A DNA stretch of 64,000 bases from Spirodela intermedia (Eukaryota; Streptophyta; Magnoliopsida; Alismatales; Araceae), in NCBI GenBank assembly GCA_902729315.2, contig LR746274.1:9019940-9083939 (forward strand), in the 5' to 3' direction. Made by a program: the position numbers and the translations under genes. This document shows positions 14,574-26,070 of this stretch, one piece after another (within the stretch, counting starts at the first letter, position 1; each line of letters begins with the position of its first letter). Under the pieces are notes generated by a model. That model searched no databases, was not told the DNA's origin, and saw only the letters and a list, made by a program, of their open reading frames with translations.

Positions 14574-15226
14574 CTTCCCTGCACTTTGCTTCTTGATCTT
14601 CAATGCTCGACCGTATCCAGCACCTACTGATCTCCTTGCTGCAGTGGGTACATGTCCCCCGAGTACGCCATGGACGGGACCTTCTCGGTTAAGTCCGACG
14701 TCTTCAGCTTCGGGGTCCTCATTCTCGAGATCATCAGCGGCAGGAAAAACAAGGGCATCGTATACTCGGATCCCAATCTCAACCTTTTGGGCTATGTAAG
14801 TATAGATCATGCGAATGACCGAGCTAGAGAGACAGTGAGAGACAAAGGAAATCTATCCAACAGGCATGGAGGAGCTTGACGATAAATTTTGATCCCACCA
14901 TGGGTGAGTGTTCTTCACAGGCATGGAGTCTGTGGGAGGAAGGCAAAGGGCTGGAGCTGGTGGACTCCTCGCTGGGGTACCCCATTTCCATGGCGGAGGT
15001 TCTCAGGTGCATAGAGATCGCCCTCCTCTGCGTGCAGGACCGGCCAGAGGACCGGCCGGAGATGGCGGCGGTGGTCCTCATGCTCGGCGGTGACAGGGCG
15101 CCGTCACCGCACCCCAAGCAACCAGAGTTCGTATCGGCGAGGGAGCGCTCCGAGGACTCCTCGTCGAGCAAGGGGCCCACCTGCACCGTCAACGACGTCA
15201 CCCTCTCCGCCGTGCACGGCCGCTGA
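11489..15226 (+). CDS. SRLK-B: S-domain receptor-like Ser/Thr kinase, complete, 828 aa
   Basis: Exons: 11489-12764, 13012-13146, 13303-13472, 13559-13769, 14279-14516, 14645-14795, 14921-15226; 2487 nt in frame. Residues 1-26 look like a signal peptide. A bulb-type lectin domain follows (about 27-150, with [12 protein letters not shown] and [17 protein letters not shown]), then the S-locus glycoprotein region, EGF-like cysteines ([14 protein letters not shown]) and PAN (about 340-420). The membrane span is in exon 2 (about 440-460). In the kinase, [10 protein letters not shown] is near 518-527, with Lys539, HRDLKAGN with Asp636, DFG Asp654 and SPE near 680; all key residues are present. Seven exons is usual for SD1 SRLKs. 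The start was chosen because the signal peptide follows it directly. Predicted plasma-membrane receptor; ligand unknown. Intron 4 is expanded by CT repeats. Confidence 0.93.
14046..14254. repeat. (CT)n-rich expansion in SRLK-B intron 4
   Basis: CT dinucleotides with scattered GTCTCT and TTCCCT variants fill the 3' part of intron 4. The intron is about 509 bp here against about 170 bp in D and E, so the length difference is largely microsatellite growth. It leads into the exon 5 acceptor TGGTGTCAG. Confidence 0.85.
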
Positions 15227-15480
15227 GCTTCGGTAGTCTGATTTTGGCTTCCATTTTCAGCCAGCTTGTTCGAGAATTTTTCGAGTTTTTATTTATTGAA
15301 TCAGTGAGGTCCCAAAATCGTTGAAGATTTAATATTTTATGTTGGAAATGCCTAATTTTTAAATGGCCCGTTTACATTCTTACAGCCCCTCTCTCTGAAT
15401 ACAGGTAAGTATGCAGAGAGCAAGAGAGAGAGGAAGAGAGGGCGAGAGGGCGAGAGGGAGAGAGGAAGAGAGAGAGAGAA

Positions 15481-15523
<43 letters not shown>
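15227..15523. other. SRLK-B 3' flank ending in GA-rich tract
   Basis: The first part is related to the 3' flanks of D and E (GCTTCGGTAGTCTGATTTTGG). 15412-15520 is a GA/GGA-rich tract ending in a run of G. The gypsy relic begins directly after it. Confidence 0.65.
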
Positions 15524-16447
15524 AATGTCAACGAGCCTTCGATGATCTCAAGCGTGCCATGACGAGCAAACCGCTACAGCTTCCCAACTTCAACAAACTG
15601 TTTGAAGTACGTACTGATGCATCAGACCTAGCGATCAGAGGAGTTTTGATGCAGGAGGGACATGCAATTGCTTTCTCAGTAGATTGTTCATGGTATACAC
15701 AGAATGTAGCGACGGGCTGTTTTTAGACACAATGAAAACTCACGTTGAAGCAAGCTAGATGGCAAGACTTCTTGGCAGAGTATCTCTTTGAGTTGCAGTA
15801 CAAGCTGGGGTGCACCAACGTGGTTGTTGGCACCCTCAACCGCAAAGAACTTGAGGTTGTTATTGCAGCCCTTTCACTAGCAACCGGCACCCTTCTAGAG
15901 GAGATCTGAGTTACCTTGTAGAATGATAAGGTGCTACAGATAGTGCATCAAGAAACTGCTAGAGAAAGCCACCAAATCTGGATAGAAGATGGAGTCCTCT
16001 TTGAACATGGACAATAACCATTCATACCACACACAAGAAGATTAGAAATGCGGATGTCGACGGATGCACACTATGCTCCTTACTCCGGCCATCTTGGACA
16101 AGAACGCACAATGGCATTGGTGTCCAATAGTTTCTACTAGCCCAAAATGAACTAGGATGTCAAAGTTTACATCCATTCTTGCTTGGCTTGCCAGCAAGAT
16201 AAAATTGAATGTGCGAGACTGTAGTGCCAATTTCGTGCTGGCCTTGGGAATTTATTTCCATAGATTTTATCACCATACTGCCAAGAATTATTGGAAGCAA
16301 TACCATCTTTATCATCTTAGACCACTTCTCCAAATATGAAGTGTTAGTGCCTACACATATGGAGTGCTCGGTGGAGGAAGTGGTCAAGCTCTTCATGAGT
16401 CATGTGGCGAAGTCTTGAAGCTTGCCATCAGATATTGTCAGTGACTT
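15524..16447 (+). pseudogene. Ty3/gypsy pol relic: RNase H, zinc finger, start of integrase
   Basis: The translated + strand shows, with stops and shifts, an RNase H start (AFDDLKRAMTSKPLQLPNF, FEVRTDASDLAIRGVLMQ), an HHCC-type integrase zinc finger (HYAPYSGHLGQERTM, HSCLACQQDK) and the integrase core start (FSKYEVLVPTHMECSVEEVV). This is the usual Ty3/gypsy order. The coding text breaks at 16447 inside a segment reading DIVSD and resumes at 19676 after a nested LINE. No LTR is assigned. Non-functional. Confidence 0.85.
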
Positions 16448-17759
16448 TTTTTTTTTTTTTTTTTTGAAGAAGAAGAAGAAGAAGAAATTTGATTGAGTGA
16501 GAAAAGTTTGACCTCATTTCGAGGTTACATAAGTGGGATCTCATTCGCACAAGGGGCGAGGATGACATGAAGAATGAAAGACCTCTTTTGAAGAGGGGAT
16601 GTGATGATACTGGAGATAGACTCCATGGCGTTCATCATATTTGAGGAAGGTGATTGATTTGCATTGGGTTGAAAAAGCCTTTGAGTTCATGAAAGTTGGA
16701 AGATCTGCTCAACAGGAGTAAGACGAGAGCTCCATGTTGTGCGCCATGCAATGTTCCTGCAAGACAAGAGTTTGCTGCAGTAAGTAGTTCTAAGAGATAA
16801 ATAAATTGATATAAAGTGGTGAGAAAAGAGTGATTAGGGCAGTGAGGAGGATAGAACTATGTTGAAGCATGACAATAAGCCTAAATATGAACTTGCCTTG
16901 CTAGTGTTGCACGCGCCTAATCCCTCTGGCCAAGATCTTGTTAGTATCATCAGTTGCTGTACTTCCTCTAAGTAGGTAAGGGACCTTTCACCCCACGAGG
17001 AATGACTTGGTCTCTGGTTCTAACTCTTTTCTTTTCTCTTATTCTCTCTCTCTTCTTTCTCTCTCCTTGAAGGCCTCTTCTTTTACCCTCCACTAATGCC
17101 CATTATTTGGTGTACATTAGGCTAGTGATTAAGGGAAGGGAAAAAGGTTGCCCTTTTTTTTTTTTTTTTTGTTTTTTGGTTTTAGGGCCCTTTCCCTCAC
17201 CCTCCACTAATTGTCTATGATGGGCTAGTGATTCTGGGAAAAGAAGTAGGCTGTCTCTTTTTTCTTCTTTTTTTTTTTTTTCTGGAGAGAGAAAGGGAGG
17301 GAGAAAGAAATAGAGAATCGAGAGAGAGAGAGAGGAGAGAGGGTCAATCCTATGGATATAGATCTTTACCTTCTCATGGGTTCAAGCTGGCTGATGGTAC
17401 TAATAAGATCTTGAGAGAGGTGCTAGGTTGCCGATTCACAACTAGTTTGGCAGGTCTGATGTGCTATAGACCTATAGTTCAAAAGTGGGCCGATGCCAAC
17501 ATATGCTGATAGTTCTATGTCCTCACTATTTGAGCATGATAAATAGTAGATGTGATGTGATTATGAGGAGAGTAATGATTGGAAGTAATGTACCCGAGTG
17601 GATTACGATGTGCCTTGTTGTCCGTGTTGTGCTGATAGGCAAAGTACATTCCACATCGGTGGTATGGGATGAGCGCCATGGTGATGTCATGGTTGTGGCT
17701 TGTGATAGACCTGAAAATAGAGACAAAAGAAACACGTACCTGTATCTCCATTGTGGTCT

Positions 17760-18506
17760 TCAGCGGCCAATAGTAACCACCCCTGATCTCCTCCAAGCAA
17801 TACGCCACTGTCGTGGAGAGGCCGGTAGTGGAGTGCGGTGTATGCGTAAAGAGGGTATGCCGAGTCGCTCAAGTCTATGAGCACCTCGGGCTTCCAGGGG
17901 CATGTCCTGCCAAAAAGAGAAGACTGTCCTCTGACGCGATCTAACTCCATGCGTAGCAAGGGCGTCAGCTGTCTGATTCCCTTCTCGGAATTGATGCGTA
18001 ATAGTTGTGATGCGTCCTCGACATCGCATGATGTCTGCCCAGATATTCTTGAGCCTCCAATGAGGACAAGAGTCTGCACGTAACATGTCCACTAACACTT
18101 TGGAATCAGATTCTAAGACAATGTTAGTAATATTTTGCTCCTCACAAAGAAACAAACCATCCCGTATTGCCATAGCCTCTGCCACAGTATTAGTTTTTAT
18201 ATTATAAAAGTTCGAAAAGGCAAAGAGAATGCATCCTGTACTATCGCGTAAGATACCGCCTCCTCCAGATGATCCTGGGTTGCCTTGAGATGCTCCGTCG
18301 ACGTTGAGTTTCCACTGTCCAGCCCTCGGTGGTGTCCATCTAACAGATCGGACAGTAGTCCAGGTCTGTGTAGGTATGATATGGAGTCCCCAAAGCCCAA
18401 AAGCCTCACAAACAGAACGCGAGCATTTCGTTTTATTTGGCACTAAGGAATGAGTACTCCGAAGCCATTGTGTTACGTGCCTCATAATCTCTGTGGCACG
18501 CATCAC
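17760..18506 (-). pseudogene. LINE RNase H domain (C-terminus of ORF2)
   Basis: A 248-codon frame contains the plant LINE RNase H pattern: WKLNVDGASQGNPGSSGGGG (first Asp), NTVAEAMAIRDGL (Glu), IVLESDSKVLVDML (Asp), HQFREGNQTADALATHG (His and last Asp). All catalytic acidic residues are present. The whole ORF2 is broken upstream by TAG codons at 18542-18540, 19085-19083 and 19106-19104, so the protein cannot be made as a unit. Confidence 0.85.
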
Positions 18507-18539
18507 TTGGCCTGCATATCGAGATGAGTTACGTCCCTT

Positions 18540-19652
18540 CTATATTTCCCATAACATATATGTTATGGAGATACGGATGAAAGGACAAACCTTGACACTC
18601 GTCGGTGAGTCAAAGACTCTCCTAAAGACCTCTAGTGGTGGTCTCGTAGGTCTGTACGAGAGCATTGGAAGCCAATTCGCTAGAAGTTGACGCCAACACT
18701 CGACAGCGATATCACTATGGAAAAATAAATGTTCCATACTTTCGTCTGTCGTGATATAGCAACAATGACATTTCCTTTCCACCTCCTGATCGGTGACAAT
18801 CACTCGATCGTCGGTGGGTAGTCCTCGGTGCATGAACTTCCACAGGAAGAACGAAACACGAGGTGTGATAGCCGGATGCCATATGAGATTTCCCCAAAAT
18901 GTCTTTGGGGAGCGGTTTCTAAAGTGCTCCCAAGAGGAGCTACAAGAGAAACTGCCATCTATGGTAAGTGTCCAGATAGGTTGGTCCTCAGTAAAACTCA
19001 TCTCAGTCATGGTGATGGCTGGTAACAAGTCCGACGGTAGTCCATGCCTCTCAATAAGTAGACGAGTGTCTCCTTGGAGAAGCTAGGCTACCGTCAAACG
19101 AGGCTAAGAAGATGTGAAAGTGGTAAAACAGGCCAATGGTGTGTCCTCTAGCCAAGTGTCGTACCAGGCACTGATCTCACCTTGCCCCACTCGCCAACGA
19201 ATAAGAGGCACCATCTCCAACCAATGTCGCTGCCAGTCTGCCCATCGTTTGACTCCTTTGATGTCAGCCGGCTGTCGAGCCCACTCACCATATTTGGCTG
19301 ACACAAAAGTACCTAGCACCGATGGTGTGGTCCTCATCCTCCAAATGAGTTTCTTTTGAAGCATGTTAAGTACATCTTGAGGGCGCCTAATACCTAGGCC
19401 ACCCTCATCCGTAGGTCGACATGCTTTCTCCCAAGAAACTCGGCGTTGACGACGAGGTCCCTCAAGTTGTCCATCCCAAAGGAAGGACGTACATATCCGT
19501 CTAATAGTCTGTAAGACGGTGTCTAGTACCTCATGGACTGCCAAAAGGTGTAATGGTATGCTCATGAGGACATGGCGTATCAACTGGATCCGTCCTCCAG
19601 TGGATAGAAGTTGTAACTTCCATCCTGTTAGTTTCTTCCTTAACTTGCCCAC
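18540..19652 (-). pseudogene. LINE ORF2 middle: RT C-terminus and zf-RVT domain
   Basis: 19652-19104 reads as the C-terminal thumb region of plant LINE RT (KLTGWKLQLLSTGGRIQLIR, FLWDGQLEGPRRQRRVSW, GGLGIRRPQDVLNMLQKKL). 19028-18540 reads as zf-RVT (WGNLIWHPAITPRVSFFLWK, HRGLPTDDRV, CHCCYITTDESMEHLFFH). Both share the frame of the RNase H segment and are separated only by TAG codons. The YxDD-bearing part would lie beyond the truncated 5' end at 19675. Confidence 0.85.
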
Positions 19653-19675
19653 TAGGGCGTCAAAATAGTGTATGC

Positions 19676-19740
19676 GTCAGTGACTTAGATATGAGATTCA
19701 TTGATTCTAAAAGGCCTTCTTCAGTCAGATAGGTATTAAT
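19676..19740 (+). pseudogene. Ty3/gypsy integrase relic, continuation after nested LINE
   Basis: After the duplicated target GTCAGTGACTT the frame continues as VSDLDMRFIDS, the place where integrases have VSDRDxRF. This confirms the LINE split a pre-existing gypsy copy. Homology fades within about 60 bp into AT-rich repeat. Confidence 0.75.
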
Positions 19741-20480
19741 ATGACTTAATCATTGTATAATAAATCACATAAATTTAACATTTATAAAACTAAAATGTAC
19801 TACTTTTTATATTTTTAAAAATATTTTAGTATAAATAAATCAATTATAATTCACTAAAAATTTCTAAAAATAGTAAAACTTCTAAATCAATCACAAGGAT
19901 GTAAGATAATATTTAATAAATTTTAAAACTTTTCTCAAAGAATATGATTTTTAGACAACAACAATGAAAATATTAATTCCCCAATGATGCAATTCAAGCA
20001 AAAAAAAAGTTTTACTAAGTGATTCTTTTGTAAATGATTACAGATAATTTAATTGATCAAATTAAGATTTATAAATTTCAAAAGAATCATAATTTAATAA
20101 AGAAGAGTTTACATATATGAAATCACACAAAATATCACTAATTTAAGTAAAAATTAAGTTTAAAATATGAAAGGTAGAGTTCTGATTTTGCAATAATAAT
20201 TACCAAAATTGTGTTCGAGATAGTTGTCATGTGATCTCCATAACCTCAAAAACTCTCCTTGAACATAGATGATATAGATAATCTTTAGATTTTTTTTATA
20301 AAGTCTAAAAATTAATAAATGAGTCAACAAATTATCTCTAACTGTTGTCACTTAATTGAGGTAAGCTAAATAAAGGTGGGACATATCTTAGGGAGCTTCA
20401 TCCTCAAGTTCATGTCACAAGAGGAGGCTCTTCATCGCATTTGATATACACTTAGGAGGTACTAATTATCTTCTATTAGA
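19741..20480 (-). repeat. Dispersed repeat R1, copy 2 (inverted)
   Basis: The reverse complement aligns with 5840-6610 and 25330-26060 (landmarks TATTATACAATGA, CACAAGGATGTAA, AGTGATTCTT, CATATCTTAGG). No coding. Confidence 0.65.
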
Positions 20481-20639
20481 TCATTTTCTTTCTAATGATG
20501 AATAATTTATCGATTAATTAGAGATGATTTTCTCAATAAAATCATAATAATCTTATTTAGAATTATTTAATAGTTGATAATGATACTCCTTGAATTACAA
20601 TGATGATATTTTTGTTGATGATTGAATAACTTTAGTATC

Positions 20640-21340
20640 TGAACATGTAAATTTTATATGTTAAGTATGGCATAATTTAGAGAATTAGCATTTAACTTGA
20701 TAGAAAATGACATTCAATTATAAATAAAATAGGTAAAGTGTAATTTATGATCAATATTCTAAATACATCTCTAATTTCATGATTTTTTTATATTTTATTT
20801 AGCATGTAAAATCATTTATTTATATGCTTCATTTGAATAATAAGTATAAAAAAAATATTTGATGTTTAAATTATGATTTTAATATTTTATGATAATTTAA
20901 GATGATAAAATTATTTTGTCTGATATTTAGAGATGTTTTGGATTTTTTGAGTATTTTAGAATTTATTACAAGTCTAAATGAATATTTCAAAGGTTTTTTC
21001 TATTTTTCTAGAATTTATATCAAATCCCAATTAATATTAGTGCTCTAACTCATCCATATTTATATTTTAAAAAAACCATATAATTTTTATGATTTATTAT
21101 GTATCACTTTAGTCCTAAGTCAACTCATCTATAAATGAGTCTAGATTTACCATGTTGATTTCCCTTTTATGCTTAATTTATTATATTTATTTGTTTTGAG
21201 AGGTAATAGGCTTGATTTAGTATGATGTTTTTGGTCATATCAAGCCCATGGGCCAGCTAAATAGCCCAGATTTAAGAGAGGCCTAACAATAACATGGTGT
21301 TTTCCCTCCCCTCAAATTAAGGAAACTACCCACTTAAGGT
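20640..21340 (+). repeat. Dispersed repeat R3, direct copy
   Basis: It matches, inverted, 28640-29243. Landmarks are TTTCCCTTTTATGCTTAATTT, CCCATGGGCCAGCT and CCCCTCAAATTAAGGAAACT. No protein is readable. Confidence 0.65.
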
Positions 21341-22319
21341 ATTGTTAAAGATAGATTTTTTGTGTTTTAATTAGTTTTATTATTTTATTTTATTTTGTTA
21401 ACTTGCATAATAAATATAGGATATTTTGTTAATTTTAGAAGTTCAAAGTTAAAATAGTTTGCGTAATTTTAGATTATTTAAAAATATAAATTTTTTTTTG
21501 CCCCGCTAGCAAGTCAACACTAGGCAACTAACTCATAGGGGCATTACAATCGAGTGGGTAGACCCAAATTGGGGGAGCCATGACCTAGACTCGTTTTGCT
21601 TACATGTGCATCACTCCCCTGTCATATCCCAGTGGCCAACCAATTGTGGAGCAAAGAGCATCCATACACATGCATGCGTGAGGGTAGACCACCTTTTTGC
21701 CTTCTCCTAAGATGGTCTTGGGTATTATTTTATTTTGGGAGAAGTGTTCTTTGATGAGAGACTATAGCTTTGATTTATATTCAGTTCATGTGCAGAAATA
21801 TCTATGATGTGGGACTAAACAGTTTTGTGTGTCTCAGGCTAGTCATCTAGAGTGTATTATGATCCAGCAGTATTCAATGAGCCATGTCATCAAATAAGTT
21901 AAATCCTATGGTGGGCGAACTACCACGATACCAGATGCATAAAGCGACTCATCGGTGATTTGTTAATCCAACATTGCTTAGCACGCACGTAGCTTTAAAA
22001 GATGATCCAATGACTAAGGAGTCACCATGGTACTAGGAACTTAAGTTCCCAGTCGATAGTGTTTCATAGCGAGTTGATCTTGCGTCACTTAGCACGCCAC
22101 AAGACCAAACATATCTAATCCACCTGCTCTTGAAGCATCATGATACTAGAGACTTAAGTTCTCACACGTATCACCGTCAAAGATATAAAGATAATAATTC
22201 ACTATTGTCTAGTAAAATAGACATTATAGATTTTCTTAATAATCTTGATGGTAGTTGTGAATACGACAATCTGTTTCTTCCCTCCATTTGCGTGATCAAT
22301 ATCTCCGAAAATTGACAAG
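21341..22319. other. AT-rich spacer with R1 fragment
   Basis: 21360-21730 shares landmarks with the left part of R1 (CATCACTCCCCTGTCAT, GTGGCCAACCAATTGTGGAG). 21731-22319 holds nothing I recognise. Confidence 0.5.
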
Positions 22320-23590
22320 TTTGTTACTACCTCCCCCGACTGCACTCAAGTCTTTTGGTGAGTGGTCAGCTCTTCCCTTCTCCCCTTAGACGACGGTGAC
22401 AGTGTGGTCGACCCCTCTTTCGGCATATCTCTTAAGCAAACAGTGCAACACTTTTGGATGATACTTCTATGACTTCCGGCGTGGTGTGGCACATCTGGAT
22501 GAAACTAAGTTGTCACATCAGTGTCTTCAGTTATCCAAGAAGTAAACTAAACTTAGACAATAATTTATTTTCTACTTTCAGTATTTACTTACTTACTTTT
22601 ATAATTTATTTATATTTTATGACAAGTTATTTTCGTGTCATGCATGCTTCAATTGAAATGAGTAGAACTAATTCAAAACTTGATGAATGATCTTTGTTCT
22701 TCTTCTAAATTCTTCGAAACTCATCTAAGATTAAGCTAAGATCATTTCTAACTTATTTTATGTTGCTTTTTGCAATTGAATCTCAACATATTCATGTTCT
22801 CAGCATTCCACAAATAATGATTATCCTTTTATTTTTTGAATATGAAATTAATGAGATTAAAGGCTACTTAATGATTGTTGAACTATTAAAATAATGTGGA
22901 GACATTCACAACTAACCTCATGTCATTGTGTGAATTTTTGAGCACAAATTCGTTTGAGAATAATGGTCACTGTGAAAATGGGTTAATCGTATTTCTCTCT
23001 TTCCTTATTTTTATCTTATTTCTCTTTCTCCCTCTCTCGTGAGACCTCTTATTCTCTCACCATCTCTCATCAAATCTCTGCCTCTCTCTCTTGATCGATC
23101 TCCTTCTCTTTCTCTCTCTCAATCAATCTCCCTCTCTCCCTCTCTCTCTCTTGTGAGACTTTTCTCTCTCTCTATCTCACTGAGATTTCCTCCTCTCTTT
23201 CTCTCTCTTTCACAAGAGATCTCTTCTCTCATTTCTCATGAGAGCTCTCTCTTCTCTCTCTTTTTCTTCTTTCTTTCTCTACTTCTCTTCCTTTATTCTT
23301 CTCACCTCACCGTTCTATTTTATTATTTCTATTAAATATTGATAAAATATTAAACTAAATTAGTTTTCACGACAGATTAATCAATTTTCTTGTGTTTTAC
23401 TTGAGACTTACCTCTATATTAATATTTTATTAAGTCTTAGTTATAAATATTATTAGATAATGTGCATTTAAACACAATGATAAGTGCACATGAACTTACA
23501 TCTATATTACTATTTTATTAAGTCTTAATTATAAATATTATTAGATAATGAGCATTTCAACACAATGACAAGTACAGATTAGATGGCTTG
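22320..23590 (+). repeat. Dispersed repeat R4, direct copy (possible LTR)
   Basis: Matches the reverse complement of 45070-46045 along most of its length (TCAGCTCTTCCCTTCTCCCC, TTATTTATATTTTATGA, ACCTCATGTCAT, TTATTCTTCTCACCTCA). It carries a CT-rich stretch at 22995-23290. 23400-23590 includes a tandem duplication of about 100 bp around ATTAAGTCTTAGTTATAAAT. No coding. Confidence 0.65.
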
Positions 23591-23790
23591 GCATCCAAGG
23601 AGAAGGAGAAAACCAAATCCTAGGAGGGAGGAGAAGCATAAATGATTGTAACTAAGCCCCCTCTCTCTTCATCCAAGGGTTGGGGATGGCTTGGCATCCA
23701 ATGAGAAGGAGAAAACCAAACTCTAGGAGAGAGAAGAAGCCTAAACAATTGTAACTAAGCCCCCTCTCTCTTTATCTAAGGGCTGGGCTT
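23582..23790 (+). repeat. Tandem duplication, about 105-bp unit, two copies
   Basis: Two consecutive units start at GATGGCTTGGCATCCAA, each ending with AACTAAGCCCCCTCTCTCTT and (G)GGTTGGG or GGCTGGG. Function unknown. Confidence 0.8.
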
Positions 23791-24529
23791 TAAAGGTATG
23801 TAGATATAAACAGTCCTTAGATGAGAGAGAATGATACTCTTGAGAGGAGAGGAGAAACCTTACACTCTAGAGGATTCATCCGGGAACTAGAGGGAGGAAG
23901 CAAGTCCAAGATCTATTCTAAAGCAAGAAGAACAGTTTTTTGGCTAAGCATTTTCATTTTATTTCATTCTGTTGCATGAATGAATGTTTATTTTATTTAT
24001 TTGTATCATCTACTCCTATTTATCCCTTGAGTGACAAAGGTAGAGCTAGGAGGAGATTTGATTAGGATATCTCTTGCTACCACCAAGGTAGATCTAGAGA
24101 GAGAGAGAGATCACCTAGAGTTGTTATTAATTCTCTTCTCTAGTCCTTGATCATCTTTTGATCCCTTGATTCATCAAGGTTGAGCAAGAGATCAAAATAG
24201 AGAGAGAAGAAGTGAGATTAGGAATGAAATTAGGAGGTAGATTAGGAGTAGCATAGTCTCCTTTATTCTCCTATTGACCTCTTATTTGAGACAAGATTGA
24301 CCTAGGAGAGTAAGGATTTCTTTTGTCTCATTACTATTATCTATAGGTATAATCTAAACTCTAGCTATATCATGTGCTCTCTCCCTTATAAAACCATTTC
24401 TTAGTGATTGAAAGATCAACATGGTGAGGTTCTACCCCTCTTGTTTTCTTGAGTTAACTTTCTTCCACTCTTCTCATCTATTTCTTCTTTAAACTCAACT
24501 ATAAAAATCTTAAAAAGAATCACAGAATT
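23791..24529. other. Spacer without recognised features
   Basis: Moderately AT-rich, with short GA runs near 24100. No open frame of interest on either strand. Confidence 0.5.
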
Positions 24530-26070
24530 ACTAATAAGTCATCATTATCATGAGTTAATAATTAGTTAATAATATATTTTAAGCCTTAACTCATAATAGA
24601 TAGATTTACATTTATGTTAAATTGTGAAAAGTAGTTTTTAGTTAGTTAATGTGAATATTTGGCTAATTATGTGAATTTATATAAACTTTATTATCATATT
24701 TTTAGATAAATAAAATAAAAAATAAAATAATATAGAAAAAGAAAGGAACCTGCCAGCCAACTAAGCCCACATGTGGGTAGAGAGCACGGTCAAGTAGAAT
24801 TACAAATAAAGGACTCGAGTGGCTAAAGACTGATAAAGGGCACAAGTACGTCACTCCCCTTTCACCTCACTAGTGGCTAGTTGAGCATGGGACAAAGAGT
24901 GGTCGTACATAAGTGAGAAGACTATCTTGATGATATAATAAGGTATTATTATATATTTATCTCAAAACTCATAAAAGAGTTTGAATCTTGATAGAACCAA
25001 AATTCATATTTTTATCTCATTAAGTTGTGATTTTTTTATAGAGAGTGAGTCAACAATTAAACTATCAGAATCACTCAATCATCAACGAAAATATCATCAA
25101 CAAGATTTTTAGAGCATCGTTACTTCTACATAAAAAGATTGTGAATTCATCAAAGAAATAATCACTAATTGATTGATGAACAAGCCATTATTGGGAAGAG
25201 AACGATCTACCACGAGAGGAGTCATCCCCTTTAGTACATATTAGATGTGATAAAGAGCCACTTTTTACCATGCAAACTTAAAGATGAAGCACCTTAAGAT
25301 ATGTCCCACCTCTATCTGGCTTATCTCCATTGGGTGACAAGCACTAGAGATTTGAAAGTCATCATATTTTTACTCCATTAGATGACAACCACTAAAGACA
25401 ATTCATCGACCTATGTTATCAATTTCTAGACTATTTGAGAGATGATCTAGATATTACCCACATTGTCCATGATGAAGCAGAGCCTTTAAAGTTATAGACA
25501 TCATATAATAATCCTCTCGAATACACATAATTCTAACAATTATCACTATGAAGGTAGAACTCTATCTTTCCTATTTTAATTTTTATTTAAATTAATCAGA
25601 TTTTATATTATTTTAAGTTTCAAAACTCTTCTTCATTAAGTTATAATTCTTTCAACTTTGTTTGAATTTGATGAATTAAATCATTTGTAACCACTTACAA
25701 AAGAATCACCAAGTAGAACTTTATTTCCACCTAATTCACATCTATTGAGGCACCAATGTCATCCTCACATCTACACTCAAATTTCACTTTTCAAGGAATT
25801 TTTAAATATATTTTATCTTTATTATTTAGTCTAATAATTATAAATAATTGTATTATTTATAAATTTTTTTGAAATATTACTTGACATTATATTACATGCT
25901 TCTAATTTATTTGAATTTTTTTTACTATTTTTGAAAAATTCTATCAAATTATAATTTATTTACTTGTTATGAAATATTTATAAAATTTTAAAAATTATTG
26001 TTTCCTAATTTCATAAATTTTAAATTTAAGTGATTTATTATACAACAATTAGGTCATGTCACCTCTCAAC
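24530..26070 (+). repeat. Dispersed repeat R1, copy 3 (uninterrupted)
   Basis: Collinear with 3540-4500 plus 5821-6610. Because it lacks the 1.3-kb R2 unit, it shows the state of R1 before that insertion. No readable protein. Confidence 0.7.

Larger units (their letters stand above)
16448..19675 (-). mobile_element. 5'-truncated LINE (plant L1 type) nested in the gypsy relic
   Basis: Minus-strand element. Its poly(A) end is the T-run at 16447-16465. GTCAGTGACTT occurs on both sides (16437-16447 and 19676-19686), an 11-bp target duplication. Coding text reads in one minus frame: C-terminal reverse transcriptase (19652-19104), zf-RVT zinc-binding domain (19028-18540) and RNase H (18506-17760). 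The upstream RT catalytic core and ORF1 are missing, so it is 5'-truncated. About 17760-16466 is 3' untranslated and holds a diverged tandem duplication at 17085-17240, each unit with CACCCTCCACTAAT-like text and a T-run. Confidence 0.88.
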
